DNA from: Pseudomonas fortuita | Lineage (GTDB): Bacteria > Pseudomonadota > Gammaproteobacteria > Pseudomonadales > Pseudomonadaceae | Reading direction: 5' to 3' | Length of the DNA: 64,000 nt | Assembly: GCF_026898135.2 (NCBI RefSeq) | Contig: NZ_CP114035.2 | Coordinates: 2,211,501 to 2,275,500 of the forward strand | Shown here: positions 39,034-48,079 of the stretch, piece after piece | How the letters are laid out: each line of letters begins with the position of its first letter | How positions within the stretch are numbered: the stretch's first letter is position 1 | Program-made: the position numbers and the translations under genes | The notes under the pieces: generated by a model | Database searches by the model: none | What the model was told of the DNA's origin: nothing | What the model saw: the letters and a program-made list of their open reading frames with translations, nothing else

Positions 39034-39831
39034 TCAGATAGCGAGGCTGTCGACCACGCCGCCGTCGACCCGCAGGGCCGCGCCGGTGGTGGCGGAGGAA
39101 TAAGGGGAGGCGAGGTATACCACCAGGTGGGCAACCTCATCGACATCGGCGACGCGCTGGATGATCGAGCTTGGCCGCGCGGTGCGGACGAAGTTGTCCG
39201 CCTCTTCACGAATGCTGCGCCCGGAAGCCTTGGCTGCATCGGCCACCATCGCGGTCACGCCATCGGTCAGGGTCGGGCCCGGCAGCACTGCGTTCACGGT
39301 AACCCCGGTGCCGGCCAGACGCTTGGCCAAGCCATGGGAAACGGCCAGGTTGGCGGCCTTGGTCACGCCGTAGTTGATCATGTCGGCAGGAATGGCGACA
39401 CCCGATTCCGAGGAAATGAACAGGATCCGCCCCCAGCCTTTCTCGATCATGCCCGGGGCATAATGGCGGGCCAGGCGCACACCGCTGAGCACGTTGGTTT
39501 CGTAGAAGCGCGCCCACTCGCTGTCGTCTACATCGAAGAAGTCGACGTCGTCGTAGATGCCCAGGTTGTTGACCAGGATGTCGGCCCGTGGGTGGGCAGC
39601 GAACAGGGTTTCGGCACCGGCGGCGGTACCCAGGTCGGCGACCACGCCTTGCACCTGGCCACGCCCACCTTGCTTGCGCACTTCGGCGAGGGCGGCGTCC
39701 AGCGACTTCTGGCTGCGGCCGGCAATGACCACGTCGGCATTGGCGCGGGCCAGGCCACGGGCGATGGCCAGACCAATACCGCCGGTCGAGCCGCTGATGA
39801 TGGCGGTGCGTCCGCCGAGGTCGATGTTCAT
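39034..39831 (-). CDS. Short-chain dehydrogenase/reductase
   Basis: A 265-residue classical SDR. The cofactor loop is SGSTGGIGLAIA (TGxxxGxG type with Ser first), the NNLG motif replaces the usual NNAG, and the catalytic residues are Ser in FISSESG with Tyr and Lys in NYGVTKAA. Arg after the second strand (AGRSQ) favours NADP(H). AGGAG lies seven bases before the ATG. The substrate is unknown. Confidence 0.88.
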   Translation of the reverse strand: MNIDLGGRTAIISGSTGGIGLAIARGLARANADVVIAGRSQKSLDAALAEVRKQGGRGQVQGVVADLGTAAGAETLFAAHPRADILVNNLGIYDDVDFFDVDDSEWARFYETNVLSGVRLARHYAPGMIEKGWGRILFISSESGVAIPADMINYGVTKAANLAVSHGLAKRLAGTGVTVNAVLPGPTLTDGVTAMVADAAKASGRSIREEADNFVRTARPSSIIQRVADVDEVAHLVVYLASPYSSATTGAALRVDGGVVDSLAI

Positions 39832-39934
39832 GGGATGGCTCCTGTAAGTGAGTTGCAGTGATGCAAGCCATTCTAGTGAAGCACGCAGGTTGGCAAGCGC
39901 GAGCGCGCGAGGTCTATGGAGCCGCTCAGAAGCG

Positions 39935-40843
39935 CTAGGTTATGACACGCTGCAACGCCTCGATAAACACCTCTTCCGCCCGGCTGAACCGCTGTTCCCT
40001 GTTCCACAACAGGTGAATATCCACATCGGCAATCCCTTCCTGCGGCGCCAGCTTCCACAGCAACCCCGCTTCGACATCCGGTGCCACCACATGCTCGGGC
40101 AGGCAGCCGATGCCAAACCCGGCGATCACCAGCCGGCGGACTTCTTCAAGGCTTGGCGATGAGGCCACGATCCGCCCGGCGAACCCTTGCAGGTCTCGGA
40201 AAATGGTCAGTGGCGACAACATGCCGCCAATCTGATCGCTGGTGAAACTGACGAAGTTCTCCCGTTGCAGGTCGCCTTCGGCCTGGCCAAACAGGGCATG
40301 GTGCTTGCCACAGAAAAACGCATAGCGTTGGCGCAGGAACAGCCGCTGTTCCAGCCGTGGCTGTGCACGCCGGGTGAGGCTAAGGCCCGCCGTGGCGGTT
40401 TTTTCCTGCAGGGCGGCGACGATGTCGGAGCTGCGCATCACGTCGATTTCCAGTTCCACTCGCGGGCGCTGGCGGTGGAAGTCGGCGAGGAAGTTGTCGA
40501 AGCGTTCGCTGACGATGCGGCTGATCATCAGCAGGCGCACTTTGCCCACCACTTCGTCCGCCGGTTGCTCCAGCAAGCCGCCGATCTGCGACATTTGCCC
40601 ATACACCTCGCCGGCCAGCTGGAACAGCTGCTCGCCCATTTCTGTCAGCACGAAGCGCGGCCCACGGCGGGCAATGAGCTGGCGGCCGAGCTGCTCTTCA
40701 AGGCGCTTGAGCGCCTGGCTTACCGCCGGTTGGGTGAGGTGCAGGCGGGCGGCGGCGCGGCTGATGGACAGCTCCTGGCCGATGACCCGGAAGGTGCGCA
40801 GCAGGTTCCAGTCGAGGCGGTCGTTGAGCAGGCGGTCAGACAT
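39935..40843 (-). CDS. LysR-family regulator of the adjacent transport/hydrolase genes
   Basis: A 302-residue LysR regulator with the standard head LSISRAAARLHLTQPAVSQALKRLEEQLG at about 25-54 and a two-lobed effector domain. Divergent from the MHS transporter/M20 hydrolase pair at 41134-43708. The intergenic space (40844-41133) also holds a REP pair and AT-rich promoter DNA (AATAGTTCGAATAATAAATA). Its inducer is probably the compound taken up by that pair. Confidence 0.9.
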   Translation of the reverse strand: MSDRLLNDRLDWNLLRTFRVIGQELSISRAAARLHLTQPAVSQALKRLEEQLGRQLIARRGPRFVLTEMGEQLFQLAGEVYGQMSQIGGLLEQPADEVVGKVRLLMISRIVSERFDNFLADFHRQRPRVELEIDVMRSSDIVAALQEKTATAGLSLTRRAQPRLEQRLFLRQRYAFFCGKHHALFGQAEGDLQRENFVSFTSDQIGGMLSPLTIFRDLQGFAGRIVASSPSLEEVRRLVIAGFGIGCLPEHVVAPDVEAGLLWKLAPQEGIADVDIHLLWNREQRFSRAEEVFIEALQRVIT

Positions 40844-40957
40844 GGCGAGGACTCGATGATAAGCGTGGCTAATAGTTCGAATAATAAATAGAAAATTGAC
40901 TAATCATAGCCCCGGGCCGATAAATCGCATGCATTGAAGCCCGGTGTGTCGGCGGCG

Positions 40958-41050
40958 GCTTTTTCGCGGGCTTGCCCCGTCCCACAGGTACTGCACTGTT
41001 GCAGACAGGGTGCGACCCCTGTGGGAGCGGGCGAGCCCGCGAACAAGCCA
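40958..41050. repeat. REP pair inside a divergent promoter region
   Basis: TTTTTCGCGGGCTTGCCCCGTCCCACAGG and its mirror lie between the divergent LysR and MHS genes, a less usual place than between convergent genes. Confidence 0.78.
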
Positions 41051-41133
41051 GCACCGAACCAGCAGGCCAAGCGCCACCAGAGCGCCACCGTGTCCCAGCA
41101 ACTCCTGCCAGAACAACAAGCAAAGGAGCCCCC

Positions 41134-42438
41134 ATGAACCCCACCGCTTCCGCCCAGCCGCGCCGTGCAGCCGCCGCCGCGTTCATCGGTACCATGATCG
41201 AGTGGTACGACTTCTACATCTACGCCACCGCCGCCGCCCTGGTGTTCGGTGCCTTGTTCTTCCCCTCTGACGACAGCCTGTTCAGCACCATGGCCGCGTT
41301 CGGCACCTTCGCCGTGGGCTTCTTCGCCCGGCCGCTGGGCGGCATCGTCTTCGGCCACGTGGGCGACCGAATCGGCCGCAAGAAGTCGCTTGTCATCACC
41401 CTGCTGATGATGGGTATCGTTACCGTGTGCATCGGCCTGCTGCCGACTTACGCGCAGATCGGCGCTACCGCGCCGGTGCTGTTGATCCTGCTACGCATCG
41501 TCCAGGGCATTGCCGTGGGCGGCGAGTGGGGCGGGGCGGTATTGATGGCCGGCGAGCATGCGCCCAAAGGTCGGCGCAACTTCTTCGCCTCGTTCGCCCA
41601 GCTGGGCAGCCCGGCTGGCCTGATTCTGTCGCTTCTGGCCTTTGGCGCGGTTACCCGCCTGCCTGAAGAGGAACTGATGAGCTGGGGCTGGCGCGTGCCG
41701 TTCCTGGCCAGCGCGTTGCTGCTGCTGGTGGGCCTGGCGATTCGCCTGGGGGTGAATGAGTCACCCGAGTTCATCGCCAGCCGCGAGCAGGCGCAAAAGG
41801 CTCGGCGCAAGGAGCAGGCGCCAGTCCTTGAAGTGCTGCGCACCGCCTGGCGCCCGCTGTTGCTGTGCATCGGCGCCAACACCCTGGGCATTGCCGGGGT
41901 CTACTTCACCAACACTTTCATGATCAGCTACACCACCCAGCAGTTGCACCTGGAGCGCTCGTTGATCCTTGAATGCCTGTTCTTTGTGGCGATCATCCAG
42001 TTCGGTGTGCAGCCGCTTGCGGCGTGGCTGTCGGAAAAGGTCGGTGCGACGCGCTTCCTGGCGCTGGTTGCGCTGCTGGCGATGGCCTCGCCCTACCCGA
42101 TGTTCGTGCTGGTCAGCTCGGGCCAGGGCCCGTTGATCGTGCTTGGCATCGCCCTGGCCGCAGCCTGCATGGCTTCCTTCTACGCGGTGATTGCCGGCTA
42201 TGTCAGCGGCATGTTCGCAACCCGCGTGCGCTACACCGCCATTTCTCTGGCCTATCAGATCTGCGGCGCGATCGCTGGCGGCCTGACCCCGCTGATTGGC
42301 ACCTGGCTGGCCCATACCTTCAGCGGCCAATGGTGGCCGATGGCAGCCTTCTACACCCTGATCGCCACCATTTCGCTGGTTTGCGTGCTCGCCTTGGCGC
42401 GCCAGTACGCCCGTAGCCAGCGCCTGGAACTGGCCTGA
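41134..42438 (+). CDS. MHS-family MFS transporter
   Basis: A 434-residue, 12-segment proton symporter. The MHS start IGTMIEWYDFYIYATAAALVF and loop GHVGDRIGRKKSL are clear. AAGGAG lies six bases before the ATG. It is followed after 31 bases by an M20 amidohydrolase, so the transported compound is probably the hydrolase substrate or a precursor (an N-carbamoyl or ureido compound). The family alone would allow many organic acids. Confidence 0.9.
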   Translation: MNPTASAQPRRAAAAAFIGTMIEWYDFYIYATAAALVFGALFFPSDDSLFSTMAAFGTFAVGFFARPLGGIVFGHVGDRIGRKKSLVITLLMMGIVTVCIGLLPTYAQIGATAPVLLILLRIVQGIAVGGEWGGAVLMAGEHAPKGRRNFFASFAQLGSPAGLILSLLAFGAVTRLPEEELMSWGWRVPFLASALLLLVGLAIRLGVNESPEFIASREQAQKARRKEQAPVLEVLRTAWRPLLLCIGANTLGIAGVYFTNTFMISYTTQQLHLERSLILECLFFVAIIQFGVQPLAAWLSEKVGATRFLALVALLAMASPYPMFVLVSSGQGPLIVLGIALAAACMASFYAVIAGYVSGMFATRVRYTAISLAYQICGAIAGGLTPLIGTWLAHTFSGQWWPMAAFYTLIATISLVCVLALARQYARSQRLELA

Positions 42439-42469
42439 TCGAACCCCCACTATTCTGGAGTACCCGCAT

Positions 42470-43708
42470 ATGTTGAAAAGCAATGGCGAACGCCTGTGGG
42501 CGAGCCTGATGGCCATGGCCGAAGTCGGCGCCACCGCCCGCGGCGGCAACTGCCGCCTGGCCCTCAGCGAGGAGGACAAAGCCGGCCGTGAACTGTTCAG
42601 CCACTGGTGCCGCGAAGCGGGCCTTAGCCTGTCGGTAGATGCCATCGGCAACCTGTTCGCCCGCCGTGCCGGCAGTGACCCGCATGCCGCCCCGGTCATG
42701 ATGGGCAGCCACCTCGACACCCAGCCCGAAGGTGGCCGTTTCGATGGCGTGTATGGCGTGCTGGCCGGCCTGGAGGTGGTGCGCCGCCTGAACGACTTGA
42801 ACATCCAGACCCGCAAGCCACTGGAAATTGCCGTATGGACCAACGAGGAGGGCGCGCGCTTCACCCCAGCCATGTTTGGCTCGGCGGTGTTCACCGGCAG
42901 CCTCGCGCTGGCCGAGGCGCTGGCCATTCGCGATGCCGATGGCGTCAGCGTCGCCGATGAACTGCACCGCACCGGGTACGCCGGCCAACGCCCGCTGGGC
43001 GGCGAGGTGGATGCCTATTTCGAGGCGCATATCGAACAAGGCCCGATCCTTGAAGACAACGCCAAGGCCATTGGCGTGGTCAGTGGTGGCCAGGCTATCC
43101 GCTGGCTGGACGTGACGGTCGAGGGCATGGCGGCACACGCCGGCACCACGCCGATGCTGCTGCGCAAGGATGCGCTGTACGGCACTGCGCGGATGATCCA
43201 GGCGGTCGAGCAACTGGCAGCGGACTTTTCCCCCCAAGGCCTGACCACCGTAGGTGAGCTCTCCATTGCCAAGTCTTCGCGCAACACCATTCCCGGCCTG
43301 CTGCAGTTCACGGTCGACCTGCGCCATCACCGCGACGAGGCCATCGAAGCCATGGAGCGCGAGCTGACCCTGAAGCTGCAAGCCATCGCCAGCCAGCGCG
43401 GCCTGCAAGTGCGTATCGAGCGCCACTGGGTGAGCCCGGCGACCCCGTTCGATGCCGACTGCGTGGCTGCCGTGCAGCAAGCGGTGGATGGCCTTGGGTA
43501 TGCGCAGCAATCGATTGTCAGCGGGGCGGGTCACGATGCCATTCTGTTGGCGCGGTACTGCCCGACGGCGATGGTGTTCATCCCCTGCGTCGGTGGCCTG
43601 AGCCACAACGAGGCTGAGGACGTGCTGCCTGATGATGCCCGACAGGGCGCGGATGTACTGCTGAACGCTGTGCTGGCACGTGCAGGCCGTGTCGACATAA
43701 CTCATTGA
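42470..43708 (+). CDS. M20-type N-carbamoyl amino acid/ureidopropionase-like hydrolase
   Basis: A 412-residue zinc hydrolase of the HyuC/AllC/beta-ureidopropionase branch of M20. Metal-site motifs are in order: GSHLDTQPEGGRFDGVYG (His81, Asp92), TNEEGARF (Glu126-Glu127), HIEQGP and the closing GGLSHNEAE. GMAAHAGTTPM belongs to the dimer/lid domain. Members cleave N-carbamoyl-L-amino acids, N-carbamoyl-beta-alanine or allantoate, releasing ammonia and CO2. Substrate is open. It follows the MHS transporter and is convergent with the MocR gene. Confidence 0.9.
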   Translation: MLKSNGERLWASLMAMAEVGATARGGNCRLALSEEDKAGRELFSHWCREAGLSLSVDAIGNLFARRAGSDPHAAPVMMGSHLDTQPEGGRFDGVYGVLAGLEVVRRLNDLNIQTRKPLEIAVWTNEEGARFTPAMFGSAVFTGSLALAEALAIRDADGVSVADELHRTGYAGQRPLGGEVDAYFEAHIEQGPILEDNAKAIGVVSGGQAIRWLDVTVEGMAAHAGTTPMLLRKDALYGTARMIQAVEQLAADFSPQGLTTVGELSIAKSSRNTIPGLLQFTVDLRHHRDEAIEAMERELTLKLQAIASQRGLQVRIERHWVSPATPFDADCVAAVQQAVDGLGYAQQSIVSGAGHDAILLARYCPTAMVFIPCVGGLSHNEAEDVLPDDARQGADVLLNAVLARAGRVDITH

Positions 43709-43718
43709 ATAGGGGGAC

Positions 43719-43809
43719 CCTGTGGGAGCGGGCTTGCCCCGCGAACACCGGCAAAGCCGGTGCCATGCATCGCCAGGCCCCCTTCGCGGGACAAGCCCGC
43801 TCCCACAAG
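43719..43809. repeat. REP pair with inner ACCGGC palindrome
   Basis: CCTGTGGGAGCGGGCTTGCC, an inner ACCGGCAAAGCCGGT palindrome, then the inverted unit. Between convergent genes. Confidence 0.8.
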
Positions 43810-43849
43810 TTCCTGCAAACCTTACCCACGCTGAGGATGTCGTGGCGAA

Positions 43850-45274
43850 CTACATCCCACCCCTTCGCACATGCTTGACGAACACCTTCTCCAGCAACTC
43901 CCACATCGCCGGGTCCGTACTGAACGCCACATTGAAGCGCATCCACCCGGTCGCTTTGGCATCGACCATGAACAACTGCCCAGGCCCTAGCATGATGCCT
44001 TTCTCCAGCGCATCATCCAGCAATGCGGCACTGTCCGGAATCGCCGGGTGGCGGGTCCAGATGTACATGCCTTCATCCGATTCGGTGAACAGTTCGAAGC
44101 CCAGTCGATGCAGATGCCGGCCAACTTCCTGGTGCGCCTCGGCCAGCCGCTGGCGCAGGCGCTTGAGGTGCTTGCGCCAGCGGCCGTCGATGATCGCGGC
44201 GTACACCACACGCTCCATCACCTGCGAGGTGGTCAGGCCTGAGCGCATCTTCAGGTGCAGCAGCTTCTGCATCAGTTCGGGGTTGGCCAGCATGTAGCCG
44301 ACCCGCACATTGGGCGAGATGCTCTTGGAGTAGCTGCCCACGTACACCACCTGCTGCAGGTGGTCGAGGCTGGCCAGGCATGGCTGCGGTTCGGTGACCA
44401 TGTCGGCGTACAGGTTGTTTTCCACCAGGCGGAAGCCGTGCTGGCTGGCCAGTTGCAGCAGGCGGTGCAACTGCGGCAGCGGTGTGCGTGAGCAGGTCGG
44501 GCTGTGCAGGTGCGGCTGGGTGAAGAACGCCGTCGGGCGGTGGTGGGTGAGCAACTGCTCCAGCTGGTTCAGGTCGTAACCGGCCGGGGTGCGTGGCACG
44601 CCTACCAGGGTTGCGCCCTGGGTACGCAGGATGCTCATCAGGTTGGGGTAGCCAGGGTCGTCGACCAGCACCACATCGCCTGGGCGCACCAGCGTGCGGG
44701 CGGCCAGGTCCAGGGCCTGGCTGGCACCGTGGGTGAGCATCAGCTGTGCCGGGTTGGCGACGATGGAAAGCTCTTGCTGCAAATTCTGCGCTGTCAGCGT
44801 ACGCAGTTCCATCAGGCCCATGGGGTCGCCGTAACCCGACAGTTCCAGTGGGCTGCCGGCCACCTGGCGCAGCCCGCGACGCAGGCCGTCTTCGTACATC
44901 CAGTCGTTGGGCAGCCAGCCGCACCCCGGTTTGTAGGGCAACTGACGGATCTCGAAGATCTGCTGCAGGTACCACTCGGAGTTGAACATTGGTCGACTGG
45001 CGTCGGCCTCGGTAGTGTGCCGGTCCAGCATTTCGCCCGCCGCACGGTTGACGAAGAACCCCGCATTGCCACGGCTCACCAGCAGCCCCTGGGCGACCAG
45101 GCGGTCGTAGGCCTCGACCACGGTGAAGGTGCTCACCGAATAGCTCGCGGCAAAGGCGCGTATAGACGGGACCTTGGCGCCCGGCTTGAGGGTCTGGTTG
45201 TCGATCAACTCACGCAACCCGTCGATGATCTGGTTGACCAGCGGGGTGGGGGAGTCTGGATGTAATTCGAACAT
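43850..45274 (-). CDS. MocR/GntR regulator with aminotransferase-like domain
   Basis: A 474-residue MocR-type regulator: a GntR winged helix at 1-75 (ALKVPSIR-type segment PGAKVPSIRAFAASYSVSTF) fused to a fold-type I aminotransferase-like domain. The PLP lysine is Lys317 in YVGSYSKSISPNVR. The residue that should contact the pyridine nitrogen, normally Asp in EDDxY, is Asn286 (VENNLYADM), and the NPTG motif is replaced by SPTC. So it probably binds PLP as a sensor without transaminase activity. Divergent from a GABA-type permease, as in GabR systems. Confidence 0.9.
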   Translation of the reverse strand: MFELHPDSPTPLVNQIIDGLRELIDNQTLKPGAKVPSIRAFAASYSVSTFTVVEAYDRLVAQGLLVSRGNAGFFVNRAAGEMLDRHTTEADASRPMFNSEWYLQQIFEIRQLPYKPGCGWLPNDWMYEDGLRRGLRQVAGSPLELSGYGDPMGLMELRTLTAQNLQQELSIVANPAQLMLTHGASQALDLAARTLVRPGDVVLVDDPGYPNLMSILRTQGATLVGVPRTPAGYDLNQLEQLLTHHRPTAFFTQPHLHSPTCSRTPLPQLHRLLQLASQHGFRLVENNLYADMVTEPQPCLASLDHLQQVVYVGSYSKSISPNVRVGYMLANPELMQKLLHLKMRSGLTTSQVMERVVYAAIIDGRWRKHLKRLRQRLAEAHQEVGRHLHRLGFELFTESDEGMYIWTRHPAIPDSAALLDDALEKGIMLGPGQLFMVDAKATGWMRFNVAFSTDPAMWELLEKVFVKHVRRGGM

Positions 45275-45314
45275 TCGGGGCCTTCAGGGTGCGTATCGCC
45301 TGGCGTTTGCAGGG

Positions 45315-45408
45315 TGTACTGCATGGGCGACCTGTACAGTGCAGTGCGAGATTCATGCCACTGTGCATGGCTCTCTGCGTCGGACATTTTTACATTAGGT
45401 GTCGGATA
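45315..45408. promoter_or_regulatory. Repeats in the MocR-permease divergent region
   Basis: The 325-base gap 45275-45599 holds no gene. It contains TGTACTGCATGG (45315-45326), the palindrome CTGTACAG (45332-45339), CACTGTGCATGG (45359-45370), and the direct repeat GTCGGACA/GTCGGATA (45379, 45401) spaced 22 bases, two helical turns. MocR proteins bind direct repeats, so these are the best operator candidates. Confidence 0.45.
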
Positions 45409-45599
45409 TCGCCACATAAAGCATGTTCAGTTCGCTTCAGGCAGTCGTCCTGGGGCGCGTCAGCAGGCCGCCATGGAGGGCCTGCGTGTGTTCGCTCACA
45501 CCATCCTGCCCGCATTAGCACTGATGTACAGGTGAAACCGCCAGCCATCGGGGTTTCACGGTTTTCCTTGGATAAAAAGAAGCACGGGGTACACAACTG

Positions 45600-47015
45600 A
45601 TGGACGCAACATCCACAACCACCACCGCGAAAGGCGGGCACGAGAGCAAGCTCAGTGCCTCGTTGAAGTCGCGCCACCTGACGATGATGTCGATCGCCGG
45701 GGTTATTGGCGGCGCCTTGTTCGTCGGCTCCGGCAGCGTGATCCACAGCGCCGGCCCAGCCGCTGTCCTGGCCTACCTGGCGGGCGGCATCCTGGTGGTA
45801 CTGATCATGCGCATGCTGGGTGAAATGGCGACGTCCTCGCCAGACACCGGCTCGTTCTCCACCTACGCCGACCGCGCCATTGGCCGCTGGGCCGGTTTCA
45901 CCATCGGCTGGCTGTACTGGTGGTACTGGGTCATCCTCATGGCCTGGGAAGCCTATGTGGCGGGCAAGATCCTGCATGGCTTCTTCCCGGATGTCAGCGT
46001 CAACGTGTTCGTGCTGGCCACGACCCTGTTGCTGATTACCGTCAACTTCTTCAACGTCAAGCACTACGGTGAGTTCGAGTTCTGGTTCGCCTTGATCAAG
46101 GTGATCGCGATTGTCTGCTTCCTGATCGTGTGTACCGCTGCCGTGATGAACGTCTGGCAGTTTGGTGAAGTGCGTGGCATCAGCCACCTCACCGCCGAAG
46201 GCTTCATGCCCAATGGCATCACCACCGTGATCGGTGCATTGCTTGGGGTGATGTTCGCCTTCCTGGGCGCCGAAATCGTCACCATCGCCGCTTCCGAAGC
46301 CAAGGACCCGGCCGCGCAGATCGTCAAGGCCACCAACTCGGTGGTATGGCGTGTGTGCCTGTTCTACGTCGGTTCGATCTTCCTGATCGTCTGCCTGGTA
46401 CCGTGGAACGACCCGCACCTGGGTGTTTCCGGCTATGGCGCTTATCGCCGTACCCTGGAACTGCTGGGCGTGCCGTATGCCGAGCTGCTGATGAACTTCG
46501 TGGTGCTGACCTCGGTGAGCAGCTGCCTGATCTCGGGCCACTACACCGCTTCGCGCATGCTGTTCTCCCTGGCCCAACGGGGTGATGCGCCGTCGTTCTT
46601 CAAGATCACCCGCGCCGGCACCGGTGTACCGGTATACGCGATCATGGGCTCGTGCGCCGTGGCCGTGGTGTGTGCGCTGATCAACTTCAGCGAAACCCTG
46701 CGCCCGAAAGACGTGCTGGATACCCTGATGAACACCACCGGCATGATCGCCCTGCTGGTGTACCTGGTCATTGCCTTCTCGCAGCTGCGCATGCGCCGCA
46801 AGCTGATTGCCGAAGGCAAGGAAGTGCGCCTGAAGATGTGGCTGTTCCCGTGGCTGACCTACCTGGTGATCGCGTTCATCGTGGCCGCACTGGTCACCAT
46901 GGCCTTCATGCCTGACTACCAGATCCTGGTGATTTCCACCGGTATTGCGGCGGCAGTCGTGGTGGCAATGGGCGTGGTGCACCAGATCCGCTCTGGCAGC
47001 AGCAAGCAGCACTAA
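45600..47015 (+). CDS. GABA permease-like amino acid transporter
   Basis: A 471-residue amino acid permease of the APC superfamily (AAT/GabP group), 12 transmembrane segments. Conserved parts include SRHLTMMSIAGVIGGALFVG in segment 1, EMATSSPDTGSFSTYADRAIG, and FAFLGAEIVTIAASEAKDPA in segment 6. GabP normally imports 4-aminobutyrate. The adjacent MocR regulator supports a role with GABA or a similar omega-amino acid. The ribosome site is weak (GGGG ten bases upstream). Confidence 0.9.
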   Translation: MDATSTTTTAKGGHESKLSASLKSRHLTMMSIAGVIGGALFVGSGSVIHSAGPAAVLAYLAGGILVVLIMRMLGEMATSSPDTGSFSTYADRAIGRWAGFTIGWLYWWYWVILMAWEAYVAGKILHGFFPDVSVNVFVLATTLLLITVNFFNVKHYGEFEFWFALIKVIAIVCFLIVCTAAVMNVWQFGEVRGISHLTAEGFMPNGITTVIGALLGVMFAFLGAEIVTIAASEAKDPAAQIVKATNSVVWRVCLFYVGSIFLIVCLVPWNDPHLGVSGYGAYRRTLELLGVPYAELLMNFVVLTSVSSCLISGHYTASRMLFSLAQRGDAPSFFKITRAGTGVPVYAIMGSCAVAVVCALINFSETLRPKDVLDTLMNTTGMIALLVYLVIAFSQLRMRRKLIAEGKEVRLKMWLFPWLTYLVIAFIVAALVTMAFMPDYQILVISTGIAAAVVVAMGVVHQIRSGSSKQH

Positions 47016-47018
47016 GCG

Positions 47019-47186
47019 TCACTCGTGCCTGGAAACGGCCGGCTCCCTTGGGGACCCGGCCGTTTCGCGTTGTTGGGCCTGGGTTTTTTCTGCGGGCATG
47101 TGGAAGCGCTGGTTCATCCACGGCGAGCCGAGCAGGGCGGCGGCGGCGATCAGGGCCAGGATGGCGAGGGCGATGTAGGTCTTCAT
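47019..47186 (-). CDS. Small predicted membrane protein
   Basis: A 55-residue frame with one clear hydrophobic helix (YIALAILALIAAAALLGSPW) followed by a hydrophilic tail. The tail overlaps the terminator hairpin of the permease on the other strand. The ATG was chosen just before the helix; no strong ribosome site is visible. I do not recognise it; it could be a real single-pass protein or a non-coding frame. Confidence 0.45.
   Translation of the reverse strand: MKTYIALAILALIAAAALLGSPWMNQRFHMPAEKTQAQQRETAGSPREPAVSRHE
47032..47066. terminator. Strong hairpin after the permease gene
   Basis: GAAACGGCCGG and CCGGCCGTTTC form an 11-pair perfect stem with a 13-base loop, 17 bases past the permease stop. 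The stem ends in AAA/TTT, so it can serve both directions. Confidence 0.7.
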
Positions 47187-47302
47187 GGGCAGGCGCATAC
47201 ATGGACTGACTTCACGCATAGGCGGTCAGTTCCGGCGATAGGGCCCTCACAGTCGACAGATGGCATATGCTAGGCACATTGCCCGCCCAAAAGGAGCCCC
47301 AC

Positions 47303-48079
47303 ATGGCTTGGTCCGCCAACCAGTATTCCCTGTTCGAAGACGAACGCACCCGTGCCGTACGCGACCTGCTCGCCGCCATCCCGCCACGGCCGGTGCGCCA
47401 CGCCACCGACCTGGGCTGCGGCCCGGGCAACTCCACCGAGGTGCTGCTGCAGCGCTACCCCGATGCCCAGGTGACGGCACTGGACAGCGACCCTGACATG
47501 ATCGACAAGGCCCGCGAACGCAAACGGCTGTGCATCCCGCGGGTACGCACGGTCATTGCCGACATTGCCGGCTGGTCCGCCCCAGAGCCGCAAGACCTGA
47601 TCCTGGCCAATGCCTCGCTGCAATGGGTACCTGACCACGCCTCGCTGTACCCGCACCTGGTGCGTCAGTTGAGTGAAGGCGCCAGCCTGGCCGTGCAGAC
47701 CCCCGACAACCTCGACGAACCAGCCCATCGGCAGTTGCGCGAGATTGCTAGCCAAGGCCCTTGGGCGGCGAAATTCGCCGATTTCCAGTTGCCGCCACGG
47801 CACGGTGCGGCGTTCTACTACGACCTGCTCAGCCCGCTGTGTGCGCGGGTGGATGTGTGGCGCACCACCTATCACCACCCTTTGGTGGGTGGCGCCGAAG
47901 CGGTGGTGGAGTGGTTCAAGGGTTCGGCCTTGCGGCCTTACCTGGCCAGGCTTGACGAGCAGGAGCAGGGCGACTTTCTGCAGATGTACCTGCAGGCCAT
48001 GCAGCGCGACTACCCGCCGGCCACCGATGGCAAGGTGCTGCTGCCGTTCCCGCGGTTGTTCGTGATCGCTACCCGCTAG
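47303..48079 (+). CDS. tam: Trans-aconitate 2-methyltransferase
   Basis: A 258-residue SAM-dependent methyltransferase. The SAM loop is ATDLGCGPGNSTEVLL (about 33-48), the acidic end of strand 2 is TALDSDPDMI, and ILANASLQWVPDH is the family segment IxSNAxLQWxPDH of Tam proteins. Tam methylates trans-aconitate, a by-product that inhibits aconitase. AAGGAG is seven bases before the ATG. The last 11 bases overlap the convergent DUF2784 gene. Confidence 0.87.
   Translation: MAWSANQYSLFEDERTRAVRDLLAAIPPRPVRHATDLGCGPGNSTEVLLQRYPDAQVTALDSDPDMIDKARERKRLCIPRVRTVIADIAGWSAPEPQDLILANASLQWVPDHASLYPHLVRQLSEGASLAVQTPDNLDEPAHRQLREIASQGPWAAKFADFQLPPRHGAAFYYDLLSPLCARVDVWRTTYHHPLVGGAEAVVEWFKGSALRPYLARLDEQEQGDFLQMYLQAMQRDYPPATDGKVLLPFPRLFVIATR

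Noticed and set aside
45390..47012. 540-codon antisense frame opposite the GABA-type permease
   Set aside because: It is rich in His, Gln and Gly with no domain pattern; the sense strand encodes a clear transporter.
47032..47066. A small RNA gene at the strong hairpin after the permease
   Set aside because: There is no separate promoter or T-tail that would define an independent RNA; a terminator explains it.
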